Source: Flavobacteriales bacterium | Lineage (GTDB): Bacteria; Bacteroidota; Bacteroidia; Flavobacteriales; Flavobacteriaceae | DNA: 7,903 nucleotides | Direction: 5' to 3' | NCBI GenBank assembly: GCA_003229235.1 | Contig: QIIH01000243.1 | Location: 1-7,903 of the forward strand | In this document: piece after piece, positions 1 to 7,187 of the stretch | How positions within the stretch are numbered: position 1 is the stretch's first letter | How the letters are laid out: each line of letters opens with the position of its first letter | Notes under the pieces: generated by a model | Seen by the model: only the letters and a program-made list of their open reading frames with translations | What the model was told of the DNA's origin: nothing | The model's database searches: none | Made by a program: the position numbers and the translations under genes

Positions 1-779
1 ATTGCCTTGTTTACATTGCCAGGGCCAGAATTATATGCGGCCAAGGCCAAATCCCAATCATTAAAGGTTTTATAAAGGCTTTTTAGATATAGCGCCGCCG
101 CTTTTGTGGCCATAATAGGATCCGATCGTTCGTCTACATACGAGTTTACCTCAAGGCCAAACATTTTGCCTGTAGTAAACATAAATTGCCATAAGCCTGT
201 GGCACCAACTCTCGATTTTGCCCGCGGGTCTAAAGCAGATTCGACGATTGCTAAATATTTAAGCTCTAAAGGAATGTTGTGCCTGTCTAATTCTTCTTCG
301 AACATTGGGAAGTAAAAGGCGCTCAGCGACATTAACTTACCCATAGACTTTCTTCTGTTTTTTAAGTAGTAATTAATCACACTTTCAAGCGAGGGATTGT
401 ATTCTACATTAAATGGGGTTTTGGCATTTAGCTTTTCCAAACGCTCTTTTAAAACCTCGGTAGGCAATTCCTCGTATGGGAAAGGTTCATAATCGAGACC
501 AGCCACCGTCAAATTCATCTCCTTAAACAAGTCGTTATTGTACAGCTCATCTAGCCAAATACTATCTATTTGAACGCTCTGCGGAATGTCTTGCAAATTA
601 AATGCTATCGAATCGTTATCTATTGTTGCAATTTGAGTAGTGGTAAAATCGCCCGTAGCCTGTGTCGTTACCAATGTATCGACGGTTTTTATGGTGTCTC
701 TTTCTAAGGTAACCTGAGCGCGCGTTATGCCTATTGCCAAAAGCAAACAACTAAGTAGGTATATCTGTTTGTTTTTCAT
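1..779 (-). CDS. MltD-like lytic murein transglycosylase, C-terminus cut off by the window edge
   Basis: The first 259 codons are present, from the ATG at 779 to the left edge with no stop. The protein probably cleaves the glycan strand of peptidoglycan between MurNAc and GlcNAc, leaving 1,6-anhydroMurNAc, outside the inner membrane. Residues 1 to about 21 form a signal peptide (MKNKQ, then a leucine-rich core, ending near TRAQ). Residues 22-120 are a low-complexity, Thr/Asp-rich linker. A GH23/SLT catalytic domain starts near residue 130: Glu180 in the IVESALDP motif is the expected catalytic acid, followed by GATGLWQFM (192-200) and AAYNSGPGNV (247-256). These three blocks in order are diagnostic of the SLT fold. 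MltD relatives usually carry C-terminal LysM repeats, which would lie outside the window. The ATG precedes a good signal peptide, so the start is well supported. Lipid attachment is not predicted because there is no lipobox cysteine. Confidence 0.9.
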   Translation of the reverse strand, partial: MKNKQIYLLSCLLLAIGITRAQVTLERDTIKTVDTLVTTQATGDFTTTQIATIDNDSIAFNLQDIPQSVQIDSIWLDELYNNDLFKEMNLTVAGLDYEPFPYEELPTEVLKERLEKLNAKTPFNVEYNPSLESVINYYLKNRRKSMGKLMSLSAFYFPMFEEELDRHNIPLELKYLAIVESALDPRAKSRVGATGLWQFMFTTGKMFGLEVNSYVDERSDPIMATKAAALYLKSLYKTFNDWDLALAAYNSGPGNVNKA

Positions 780-788
780 AAATCGTCG

Positions 789-818
789 CAAAATAAGTAT
801 TAGGCGGCGCAATCGCAA
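789..818 (-). promoter_or_regulatory. Possible promoter of the lytic transglycosylase gene
   Basis: On the minus strand a TTG (816-818) lies 20 bases upstream of TATTTTG (789-795), which resembles the Bacteroidota pair TTG / TAnnTTTG but lacks one base in the -7 box. The box ends only 9 bases before the ATG, so the transcript would have almost no leader. A terminator sits upstream (852-878), so some promoter is needed in this gap. This is the best candidate seen, but a weak one. Confidence 0.28.
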
Positions 819-851
819 TAGTTTAACGTTTCTTTCGAGCTTTAGGTATAC

Positions 852-878
852 AAAAAACCCACCGATTAGGATGGGTTT
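852..878 (-). terminator. Rho-independent terminator after the T9SS cargo gene
   Basis: Read on the minus strand, a perfect 7-bp stem AAACCCA (872-878) / TGGGTTT (855-861) encloses a 10-base loop that may pair further through CC/GG. The stem ends in an unbroken run of six T, three of which belong to the stem. It begins 22 bases after the stop codon of the secreted-protein gene at 901 and precedes the lytic transglycosylase gene by about 75 bases, so it separates the two transcripts. The stem is short, but the T-run and position are right. Confidence 0.7.
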
Positions 879-900
879 CATTCTACAAAGAGAATATTGT

Positions 901-1797
901 CTATTTAATAATGAGCTTTTTACTCGTTTGACTAGTTTCAGACTGAACAGTTAGGAAATAAAACCCTGTTGGCAAATTAGCATTTATTTGCGTGTTCCCC
1001 TGTAAATTAGAAATATCGTATTGGGCTAATTGCTTCCCGCTAACATCATAAATGGCAGCTTGGGTTAACGCTTCTTGACCTGAATAGTTGATGCTAAAAA
1101 CTCCATTAGATGGGTTTGGAGCAATGGTTATTGCGTTTGCTAGGCTATTGTCTGCAACGCTTAAGCCGTCGTCTACAAGAAAAGACATATTGTCTATCAT
1201 AGCTTTTCCTGGGCCTGTGCCTGCTTCGGGGATAATTGCAGTAATTCTAATTACAGCATCCATTCCTTCTAAGCCTGATAATAATCCACTAACATCTATC
1301 GTTTGAGAGTAATTTACACTTAAAGATCCGGCTCCAATAAATTGATCATCAAACCAATGAGAAAAAGGCGTGCCGTCTGTGCGATAAATATCAATGCTTA
1401 ATTCTCTGGCAATAGTAGGAATAGGTCCTAAAGAAAAATCAAATTCGGCTGTAAAGTCAAACGAAAAATCTGCCGCAACTATTGCAGCTGGAATGCTAAC
1501 TGTTTGTTCTAAAATCCACTCTGTTGATGCGGTGCCAGAATCAAAAGACGTAAAAGCCGCAAAACTACCATCAGACGGTAATACATCTGTTACACAACAA
1601 CAAATATCAGAGGAATTTCCCTGCACTCGAAAGTTTTCAGAACAGCTTAGTGGGCCGCCATCTGTGCCATTTACAAAAGATATATCCCAAGAAGATAAAT
1701 CTCCAGTTTCAAAGCTTCCGTTAGTTAATAATTCTACTTGTGCGCTTGCGCCTGCTGTGAGCAAAAATGCTCCGATAAATAGTAGTTTTTTATACAT
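901..1797 (-). CDS. Secreted protein with a T9SS type A C-terminal sorting domain, function unknown
   Basis: This 298-residue protein is exported by Sec and then probably across the outer membrane by the type IX secretion system. Residues 1-19 form a signal peptide (MYKKLLF, hydrophobic core, cleavage after ASA). Residues 22-208 look like one beta-rich jelly-roll domain: NGSFETGDLSSWDIS (26-40) is the opening typical of carbohydrate-binding-like secreted domains, and AMIDNMSFLVDD (199-210) is the typical closing strand. Residues 220-298 form the sorting domain, with IAPNPSNGVFSINY (225-238), YDVSGKQL (250-257), LPTGFYFLTV (275-284) and the terminal KKLIIK. There are no catalytic motifs, so it is probably a binding or adhesive surface protein. 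All four cysteines are clustered (52, 66-68). The ATG is placed by the signal peptide. The gene follows pgk by 62 bases and has its own terminator downstream. I do not recognise a named family for the central domain. Confidence 0.85.
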   Translation of the reverse strand: MYKKLLFIGAFLLTAGASAQVELLTNGSFETGDLSSWDISFVNGTDGGPLSCSENFRVQGNSSDICCCVTDVLPSDGSFAAFTSFDSGTASTEWILEQTVSIPAAIVAADFSFDFTAEFDFSLGPIPTIARELSIDIYRTDGTPFSHWFDDQFIGAGSLSVNYSQTIDVSGLLSGLEGMDAVIRITAIIPEAGTGPGKAMIDNMSFLVDDGLSVADNSLANAITIAPNPSNGVFSINYSGQEALTQAAIYDVSGKQLAQYDISNLQGNTQINANLPTGFYFLTVQSETSQTSKKLIIK

Positions 1798-1859
1798 GAT
1801 TGCGTTTTAGTTATACCTAAAAGTACATTAAAAAGTGCAACTGTTTTAATATTTAGAAA

Positions 1860-3047
1860 TTAATTGAGTATCGCAGCAACTCCTGGCAGGGTTTTTCCTT
1901 CTAGCATTTCGAGCATAGCCCCTCCTCCAGTAGATACATAGCTAACTTTGTCTGCAAAGCCAAACATTTTAACCGCTGCCACAGAATCACCTCCACCTAC
2001 TAGCGAAAAACATCCTTCCTTAGTGGCCTGCACAACTGCCTCGCCCAAGGCAATAGTCCCTCCCGCAAAAGGTTCCATTTCGAATACCCCTAAAGGACCG
2101 TTCCAAAGAATAGTTTTAGACGCCAAAACCATTTGCTTTACCGCGGCTTGTGTCTCGGGACCAATATCTAAGCCCGCCCATTCGTCTGGAATTTGATCTG
2201 TTGGGCAAATTTGTGTACTAGCGTCTTCGGCAAAACCGTCTGCAATTATCACATCTGTAGGTATAAGCACCTGTACATTCTTCTTTTTAGCCTCTGCGAG
2301 AATTTGTAAAGCAAGTTTTAGTTTGTCGTCTTCGACCAACGAATTACCTATTTTTCCGCCTTGGGCCTTAATAAAAGTAAAAATCATTCCGCCGCCAATA
2401 ATCAAATTGTCAATCTTGTCGAGGATATTCTCGATTATGGTAATTTTTGACGATACTTTTGCTCCCCCTAAAATGGCAGTTATTGGAGATTCGCCATCTC
2501 GTAAAACTTTGTTTACACTTTCGATTTCTTTTGCCAGTAAGAGTCCAAAACACTTATTATCAGGGAAAAACTGCGCAATAATAGCCGTAGATGCGTGTGC
2601 ACGATGCGCCGTTCCGAAGGCGTCGTTCACGTAGATATCACCCAATGCCGCTAACTTTTCGGCAAAATCTTTATCGCCAGCCATTTCTTCTTTATGATAT
2701 CTCAGGTTTTCTAACAATAAAATTTCGCCCGGCTGCAAATTACTTGCCATTTCTTGAGCAGTCTCATCACAACAATCTGCAGAAAACTTAACCTGAACTC
2801 CTAAAATATCACTTATTGTTTGTACAATATGTTTTAGCGAAAACTTATTTCCGGGCTTTTTTGGCCTCCCTAAATGCGACATAAGAATGCATGATCCGCC
2901 TTGTTCTAAAATATGAATGATCGTAGGTTTTGCAGCTATAATTCTAGTGGCGTCTGTAACTTCTAGCTCTTCATTTAAAGGGACATTAAAATCTACACGG
3001 ATTAAGGCCTTTTTATTCTCGAAATTAAAATTTGATAAAGTCTTCAA
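1860..3047 (-). CDS. pgk: Phosphoglycerate kinase
   Basis: Pgk transfers the acyl phosphate of 1,3-bisphosphoglycerate to ADP, giving 3-phosphoglycerate and ATP, in cytosolic glycolysis; it runs in reverse in gluconeogenesis. At 395 residues it has the normal bacterial length. The N-terminal triose-binding half shows RVDFNVP (17-23), Arg35 in TDATRI (the expected catalytic arginine), SHLGRP (57-62), ENLRYHKEE (113-121) and [13 protein letters not shown] (141-153). The C-terminal nucleotide half shows GGAKVSSK (194-201), IIGGGM (216-221), WNGPLGVFE (315-323), GGGDS (351-355) and STGGGA (372-377). All substrate arginines (17, 35, 61, 117, 149) are present. The start codon is TTG at 3047: the upstream frame reaches a stop within five codons, and the next Met (56) would remove essential residues. 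A TAnnTTTG box lies upstream. The gene diverges from the delta' gene and may be co-transcribed with the secreted-protein gene. Confidence 0.97.
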   Translation of the reverse strand: MKTLSNFNFENKKALIRVDFNVPLNEELEVTDATRIIAAKPTIIHILEQGGSCILMSHLGRPKKPGNKFSLKHIVQTISDILGVQVKFSADCCDETAQEMASNLQPGEILLLENLRYHKEEMAGDKDFAEKLAALGDIYVNDAFGTAHRAHASTAIIAQFFPDNKCFGLLLAKEIESVNKVLRDGESPITAILGGAKVSSKITIIENILDKIDNLIIGGGMIFTFIKAQGGKIGNSLVEDDKLKLALQILAEAKKKNVQVLIPTDVIIADGFAEDASTQICPTDQIPDEWAGLDIGPETQAAVKQMVLASKTILWNGPLGVFEMEPFAGGTIALGEAVVQATKEGCFSLVGGGDSVAAVKMFGFADKVSYVSTGGGAMLEMLEGKTLPGVAAILN

Positions 3048-3096
3048 CGGGTAAGCGGTTTAATTAAACAAGTATACTAAACTCGGTAATCTAGTA

Positions 3097-3104
3097 CAAA
3101 GGTA
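3097..3104 (-). promoter_or_regulatory. Likely -7 promoter box of pgk
   Basis: On the minus strand TACCTTTG matches the Bacteroidota -7 consensus TAnnTTTG exactly. Transcription would start near 3090, giving a leader of about 40 bases before the TTG start codon. No good TTG is found 17-23 bases upstream, where the -33 element should be, so the assignment rests on the -7 box and on its place in the 104-base gap between the divergent pgk and delta' genes. Confidence 0.5.
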
Positions 3105-3151
3105 ATCGTTTTTCGCGTTCGAATTTTGCCTAATTCCTTTATATTTACCAC

Positions 3152-4282
3152 ATGCAATTTTCAAGTGTTTTAGGCCAAGAACATCTTAAAAGTCACCTAC
3201 AGCAGAGTGCTAAAAATGGACGCATACCACATGCGCAGCTTTTTGTTGGGTCAACGGGTGCTGGATTATTATCTATGGCACTGGCTTACAGCGAGTTACT
3301 TCTTGCTCCTGAATCTAATTCGTCTAAAAATAATACTGCGATATTAACTCATCCAGACTTGCATTTTGTGTTCCCAGTTGCGATAACAGACGCCGTAAAA
3401 AAGCACCCTGTCTCTAATCACTTTTTAGAGCAATGGCGCAGCTTCGTAACAGAAAATAGTTACGGTTCTTTATTTGAGTGGTATCAGCGTTTGGGCATTG
3501 AAAACAAGCAAGGCCTCATTAGCGTAAACGAAGCCAAGGATATGATAAAAAAGCTCTCGCTTAAAGCCTACGCAGGAGAGTATAAAGTGATGATTATTTG
3601 GATGGCAGAGAAGATGAACACCGAATGTTCTAATAAGATTCTAAAACTTGTAGAAGAGCCACCAGACAAAACTGTGCTGCTTTTATTAACAGAAAACGAA
3701 GAACAAATTCTTGGCACCATTAAATCACGTTGCCAAGTGTTGCATTTTCCGTTTTTGTCTGTAGACACAATTGCAAGGGGTTTAATGCAAAATCACGACA
3801 CTACAGAAACTGTGGCCATGAATGTTGCCAAAAAATCTGAAGGAGACTTCAATCAGGCCATGCATTTATTACATCATGATGGGCAAGACATCGAATTCGA
3901 AAAATGGTTTTTGTATTGGGTCAGGACTGCCTTTAAGGCCAAAGGAAATAAGATGGCAATTAACGATTTATTGTCTTGGAGTGAAGAAGTGGCAAAAAGT
4001 GGCCGCGAAACACAAAAGAAATTTTTACGCTACTGTTTAGAAATATTCAGAGATGGTATGCTGGTAAGTTATGGAGCGGGGCAATTGGTTTTTTATCAAC
4101 CTGAAGATCCAAATTTTAGCTTATCCAAATTTGCGCCCTTTATTCACGAGGGAAATATCTTCGAAATTACTAATGCCGTTCAAGATGCAATGTATCATAT
4201 CGAACGCAACGGAAACTCAAAAATTATTTTAGCAGATCTTGCCATTGAGCTCACTCGATTTATCCACAAAAAGCCCGCATAA
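3152..4282 (+). CDS. holB: DNA polymerase III, delta' subunit of the clamp loader
   Basis: Delta' is the stator of the clamp-loader complex (delta, tau/gamma, delta'), which opens the beta sliding clamp and places it on primed DNA at the replication fork. The 376-residue protein begins with MQFSSVLGQEHLKSHL and RIPHAQLFVGSTGAG (24-38), the usual opening of clamp-loader AAA+ subunits. The P-loop reads GSTGAGLL (33-40), with no Lys-Thr/Ser, as expected for a subunit that does not hydrolyse ATP. MNTECSNKILKLVEEPP (155-171) and the SRCQ motif (192-195, the SRC arginine-finger motif) are diagnostic. The cysteines of the small zinc module found in the E. coli protein are absent between residues 45 and 75, although the following HPD remains. 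It is the only plus-strand gene here. The ATG is close to the conserved GQE, so the start is secure. The gene could be called dnaX-like on domain alone, but the length and the dead P-loop favour delta'. Confidence 0.9.
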   Translation: MQFSSVLGQEHLKSHLQQSAKNGRIPHAQLFVGSTGAGLLSMALAYSELLLAPESNSSKNNTAILTHPDLHFVFPVAITDAVKKHPVSNHFLEQWRSFVTENSYGSLFEWYQRLGIENKQGLISVNEAKDMIKKLSLKAYAGEYKVMIIWMAEKMNTECSNKILKLVEEPPDKTVLLLLTENEEQILGTIKSRCQVLHFPFLSVDTIARGLMQNHDTTETVAMNVAKKSEGDFNQAMHLLHHDGQDIEFEKWFLYWVRTAFKAKGNKMAINDLLSWSEEVAKSGRETQKKFLRYCLEIFRDGMLVSYGAGQLVFYQPEDPNFSLSKFAPFIHEGNIFEITNAVQDAMYHIERNGNSKIILADLAIELTRFIHKKPA

Positions 4283-4342
4283 GAAAAGTTTATTGCTTTT
4301 TAATTTAACAATAGACATTCTTTATAAAAACGACGTGATTTT

Positions 4343-4365
4343 AAGCGTTTTTAAGCGCTTTTCTT
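4343..4365 (+). terminator. Weak terminator-like hairpin after the delta' gene
   Basis: In the 144-base gap between the convergent delta' and methyltransferase genes, AAGCG (4343-4347) can pair with CGCTT (4356-4360), followed by TTCTT. The stem is only 5 bp and the region also contains a tandem TTTTAAGCG repeat, so pairing is uncertain. Its position between two convergent stop codons is appropriate. Nothing else in 4283-4426 looks functional. Confidence 0.3.
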
Positions 4366-4426
4366 GTGAAAATAGTGCTTAGGGTGTTTTGTGGCGAAAA
4401 CTAGAGTTTAAGGCTTCTTAAAACCG

Positions 4427-5281
4427 TTAACTGCGCTTTCTGAGCACATAAATCTGCGAAGAATACTCTTTTGTGCTTAATGCTGCCAAATTTGATCTTA
4501 GTCCATTCAAAAATCCTTTGAGCAAAGGGGCAGATGACTTTTTATATCGTTCAGAAAGTAAACTCACATAATAGGAGTCAAATTTCATTGGCTTAATAGT
4601 TTCTACCCTAAAATTATCTCCAGCCAATCTGTTTATGCTCTCTTTCGAGAAATGATATAAATGTCTCGGCGCATCATAAGCGGCCCAAAAGTTTTTGTAA
4701 TGTTTAGCGTCCCAAGATTTATAATTAGGAACCGCAATTATTAGCACCCCCTCTGAGTTTAATAATTTATAATATTCCGCAAGGCGTAATTCGGGGTTGT
4801 GTAAATGCTCCAAAACATGCCATAGTGTAATTGCAGAAAACCTTTGATTGCTTAACTCAGAAACATTTCCCTTTAAACCTATTTGCTTTTCAGAAGCACG
4901 AGCAACCGCCTCTGGGTTTGTTTCGACGCCAGAAATATCCCAGCCCTGTTTTTTTGCTTCATTTAAAAAATCGCCAGTTCCTGCTCCAATATCTAGAAGA
5001 GTTTTGTCTCCATTAATTAAATCTGAAACAAGTTGAATCTTGCGATTAATCGAATATTTTTTTACATTTTGGTATAGTTTGTCTACTACAGATTTAGAGG
5101 CATCTGTATGCGAGATGTAGGCGTCACTTTTATAATATGCTCCTAGCTCATCCGCAGGCGGAATTGGGCTTGTTATTAGCATGTCTCTTTGCTCATTCCA
5201 AACAAGGTCGAACTCCTTTTGAGTGACCAAATAATCTGTCGTGCTTAAGAAGATGTCTGAAGATTTATTTTGACTTGCCAT
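4427..5281 (-). CDS. Class I SAM-dependent methyltransferase, substrate unknown
   Basis: The 284-residue protein has a Rossmann-type methyltransferase domain of the Methyltransf_23 kind. Motif I is LLDIGAGTGDF (95-105), with Glu120 after GVE as the expected ribose-binding acid; ITLWHVLEHLHNPE (151-164) is the motif IV region; IIAVPN (181-186) follows. A conserved AYDAPRHLYHFS (201-212) comes after the core, and a lysine-rich tail ends in YVLRKRS. In relatives the N-terminal stretch carries a CxxC zinc-ribbon pair before a TxPxP motif; here the matching stretch is FDLVWNEQRDMLITSPIPP (24-42), with no cysteine at all. The family often methylates sugars, lipids or small molecules, but nothing here fixes the substrate. 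The ATG lies 27 bases after the mnmG stop with no promoter between them, so it is probably co-transcribed with mnmG. A parS palindrome occupies most of that gap, ending 5 bases before the ATG. Confidence 0.85.
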   Translation of the reverse strand: MASQNKSSDIFLSTTDYLVTQKEFDLVWNEQRDMLITSPIPPADELGAYYKSDAYISHTDASKSVVDKLYQNVKKYSINRKIQLVSDLINGDKTLLDIGAGTGDFLNEAKKQGWDISGVETNPEAVARASEKQIGLKGNVSELSNQRFSAITLWHVLEHLHNPELRLAEYYKLLNSEGVLIIAVPNYKSWDAKHYKNFWAAYDAPRHLYHFSKESINRLAGDNFRVETIKPMKFDSYYVSLLSERYKKSSAPLLKGFLNGLRSNLAALSTKEYSSQIYVLRKRS

Positions 5282-5286
5282 AGAAT

Positions 5287-5302
5287 TGTTCCACGTGGAA
5301 CA
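5287..5302. promoter_or_regulatory. parS: parS centromere site, copy 1
   Basis: TGTTCCACGTGGAACA is a perfect 16-bp palindrome and a match to the parS family (consensus TGTTnCACGTGnAACA), which is bound by the helix-turn-helix of ParB in chromosome segregation. ParB clamps load here with CTP and slide along flanking DNA. The site fills the 27-base gap between mnmG and the methyltransferase gene, 5 bases upstream of the latter's ATG. An identical copy lies at 7188-7203; identity between the two copies extends to 21 bases (5285-5305 and 7186-7206). A chance perfect 16-mer occurring twice within 2 kb is very unlikely. Confidence 0.9.
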
Positions 5303-5308
5303 TTTAAT

Positions 5309-7180
5309 TTATCTCCCCATATAAACCAACAACACCGAGATATCGTTTGGCGATACTCCACTTATTCTTGATGCCTGAGAAATACTCGTTGGTTTGATTG
5401 CATCGAGCTTTTCTCTTGCCTCATGCGAAAGGGACTTTAATTTAAAATAGTTGAAGTTTTCAGGAATCTTAATGCCTTCTAAACGATTGAGTTTGTCTGC
5501 GTTATTCTTTTCCTTTTCGATATAACCTGCATACTTTATCTGAATCTCTGTTTGTTCTAAAACCTCAATACCTAATTCGTTTTTTGAGATAAAATCACTT
5601 ACAGAAGGGATATCTTTCATGTCTTCCATTGTGATGTTTGGTCTTGCAAAAAGCTTAAACATTTTGTCGCTTTGCTTGACCGTTGCAGAATCCTTTCTCT
5701 CAAGAATAGGGTTAGCTATTTCTGGTGTTACAGAAGTCTTCTTTAAAAAAGAAACGAAGCTTTCAGATTCTTGTTGTTTCTGCTCCATAACTCTTAGGCG
5801 CTGTTCAGAGGCCAAACCAATTTTATGAGCCTTTGGAGTTAATCTAAAATCGGCATTATCTTGACGCAATAAGGTGCGATATTCGGCGCGTGAGGTAAAC
5901 ATTCTGTATGGTTCTTCTGTGCCCTTAGTAATTAAATCGTCTATTAATACCCCAATATATGCCTCATTTCGTTTTAAAACGAAAGGCTCTTTCTCGTGTA
6001 CTTTTAAGTGCGCATTTATGCCCGCCATAAGTCCTTGAGAAGCCGCTTCTTCGTAGCCTGTTGTGCCATTAATTTGACCAGCAAAATACAAGCCGTTTAC
6101 CAATTTTGTTTCAAGCGTATGTCTTAACTGCGTAGGCGGAAAATAATCGTATTCTATCGCATAACCCGGCCTAAAAAACTTCACGTTTTCGAAACCTACA
6201 ACAGAGCGTAAAGCTTTAAACTGTACTTCTTCTGGTAAAGATGTAGAAAACCCGTTCACATAATACTCAACGGTATTCCACCCTTCTGGCTCAACAAACA
6301 ATTGATGTCGATCTTTATCTGCAAAACGATGTATTTTATCTTCTATCGAAGGGCAATAGCGTGGTCCAATACTTTTAATTCTGCCATTAAACATTGGAGA
6401 TTTATCAAACCCTTCTCGCAATAAATCATGCACCTGAAGGCTCGTATATGTCATATGACAAGAACGTTGTTCGGTTAGCGGTTTAATCTCTGGCAAATAA
6501 GAAAATTTACTAGGGTTAATATCTCCAGGTTGTTCGCTCATCTTCGAAAAATCTAACGATCTACCATCCACTCTCGGAGGTGTTCCTGTCTTCATTCTTC
6601 CTGCCTCAAATCCTAGATTCAATAAGTCCTTAGTGATTCCCACTGAAGCTCTTTCGCCAGCGCGCCCACCACCAAACTGCTTGTCGCCAATATGAATCAG
6701 TCCGTTTAAAAATGTTCCGTTAGTTAAAACAACAGATTTTGCTTTTACTTCTATTCCAAGGCTGGTCTTTACGCCTACAATTTTATCCCCTTCGACCAAT
6801 AATCCAGCAACCATTTCTTGATAAAAATCAAGGTTTTCGGTTTGTTCTAATAAACTTCGCCATTCGGCTGCAAACATCATTCTGTCGCTTTGCACCCTAG
6901 GACTCCACATAGCAGGCCCCTTAGACTTATTAAGCATCTTAAACTGAATCGCTGTTTTGTCGGAAACTATTCCGCTATATCCGCCCATGGCGTCAATCTC
7001 GCGAACTATTTGGCCCTTTGCAATTCCACCCATAGCAGGATTGCATGACATCTGTGCAATATTTTGCAAATTCATGGTAATCAAAAGGGTCTTGGAGCCC
7101 AAATTAGCGGCGGCGGCGGCGGCTTCAGATCCTGCGTGTCCTGCGCCAACTACAATAACATCGTATTCGTTTGCAAACAT
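5309..7180 (-). CDS. mnmG: tRNA uridine-5-carboxymethylaminomethyl modification enzyme MnmG (GidA)
   Basis: MnmG works with the GTPase MnmE to build the (carboxymethyl)aminomethyl group at C5 of wobble uridine 34 in certain tRNAs, using FAD, NADH and methylene-tetrahydrofolate; this secures reading of codons ending in A or G. The 623-residue length is typical. Visible are the FAD-binding VGAGHAGSEA (11-20), SCNPAMGGIAKG (45-56) with Cys46, KTGTPPRVDGRSLDF (197-211), CPSIEDKIHRF (276-286) with Cys276, NGFSTSLP (309-316), RPGYAIEYD (337-345), FAGQINGTTGYEEAASQGLMAG (367-388) and SRAEYRTLLRQDN (430-442). Cys46 and Cys276 match the two important cysteines of the E. coli enzyme. The C-terminal helical domain that binds MnmE is complete, ending in SGVSPNDISVLLVYMGR. 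The ATG at 7180 gives the normal MFANEYDVIVVGAG start. The gene has its own promoter (7223-7252) and is bracketed by two parS sites. Confidence 0.98.
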   Translation of the reverse strand: MFANEYDVIVVGAGHAGSEAAAAAANLGSKTLLITMNLQNIAQMSCNPAMGGIAKGQIVREIDAMGGYSGIVSDKTAIQFKMLNKSKGPAMWSPRVQSDRMMFAAEWRSLLEQTENLDFYQEMVAGLLVEGDKIVGVKTSLGIEVKAKSVVLTNGTFLNGLIHIGDKQFGGGRAGERASVGITKDLLNLGFEAGRMKTGTPPRVDGRSLDFSKMSEQPGDINPSKFSYLPEIKPLTEQRSCHMTYTSLQVHDLLREGFDKSPMFNGRIKSIGPRYCPSIEDKIHRFADKDRHQLFVEPEGWNTVEYYVNGFSTSLPEEVQFKALRSVVGFENVKFFRPGYAIEYDYFPPTQLRHTLETKLVNGLYFAGQINGTTGYEEAASQGLMAGINAHLKVHEKEPFVLKRNEAYIGVLIDDLITKGTEEPYRMFTSRAEYRTLLRQDNADFRLTPKAHKIGLASEQRLRVMEQKQQESESFVSFLKKTSVTPEIANPILERKDSATVKQSDKMFKLFARPNITMEDMKDIPSVSDFISKNELGIEVLEQTEIQIKYAGYIEKEKNNADKLNRLEGIKIPENFNYFKLKSLSHEAREKLDAIKPTSISQASRISGVSPNDISVLLVYMGR

Positions 7181-7187
7181 TGCTTAT

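Noticed and set aside
1394..1810. A 138-codon plus-strand open frame opposite the secreted-protein gene
   Set aside because: It lies wholly antisense to a gene with a signal peptide and T9SS domain, and its product shows no recognisable motif; it is a shadow frame.
1798..1859. Promoter for the T9SS cargo gene in the gap after pgk
   Set aside because: The best box, TACTTTTA on the minus strand, has one mismatch and the nearest TTG is only 12 bases upstream; co-transcription with pgk is equally likely.
1948..2634. Plus-strand open frames opposite pgk
   Set aside because: They are antisense to a clearly conserved enzyme and have compositions typical of reversed coding sequence.
3140..3147. TATATTTA just upstream of the delta' ATG as a -7 promoter box
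   Set aside because: One mismatch to TAnnTTTG, and the only TTG upstream (3126-3128) is 11 bases away, too close for a -33 element; the box would also leave almost no leader.
4341..4360. Tandem TTTTAAGCG as a repeat element or array
   Set aside because: Only two short units, better explained as part of a weak terminator; no further copies or spacers.
4407..4422. TTTAAG/CTTAAA hairpin as terminator of the methyltransferase gene
   Set aside because: Six AT-rich base pairs only, and the nearest T-run on the minus strand comes after a gap of about six bases, so it would be unstable.
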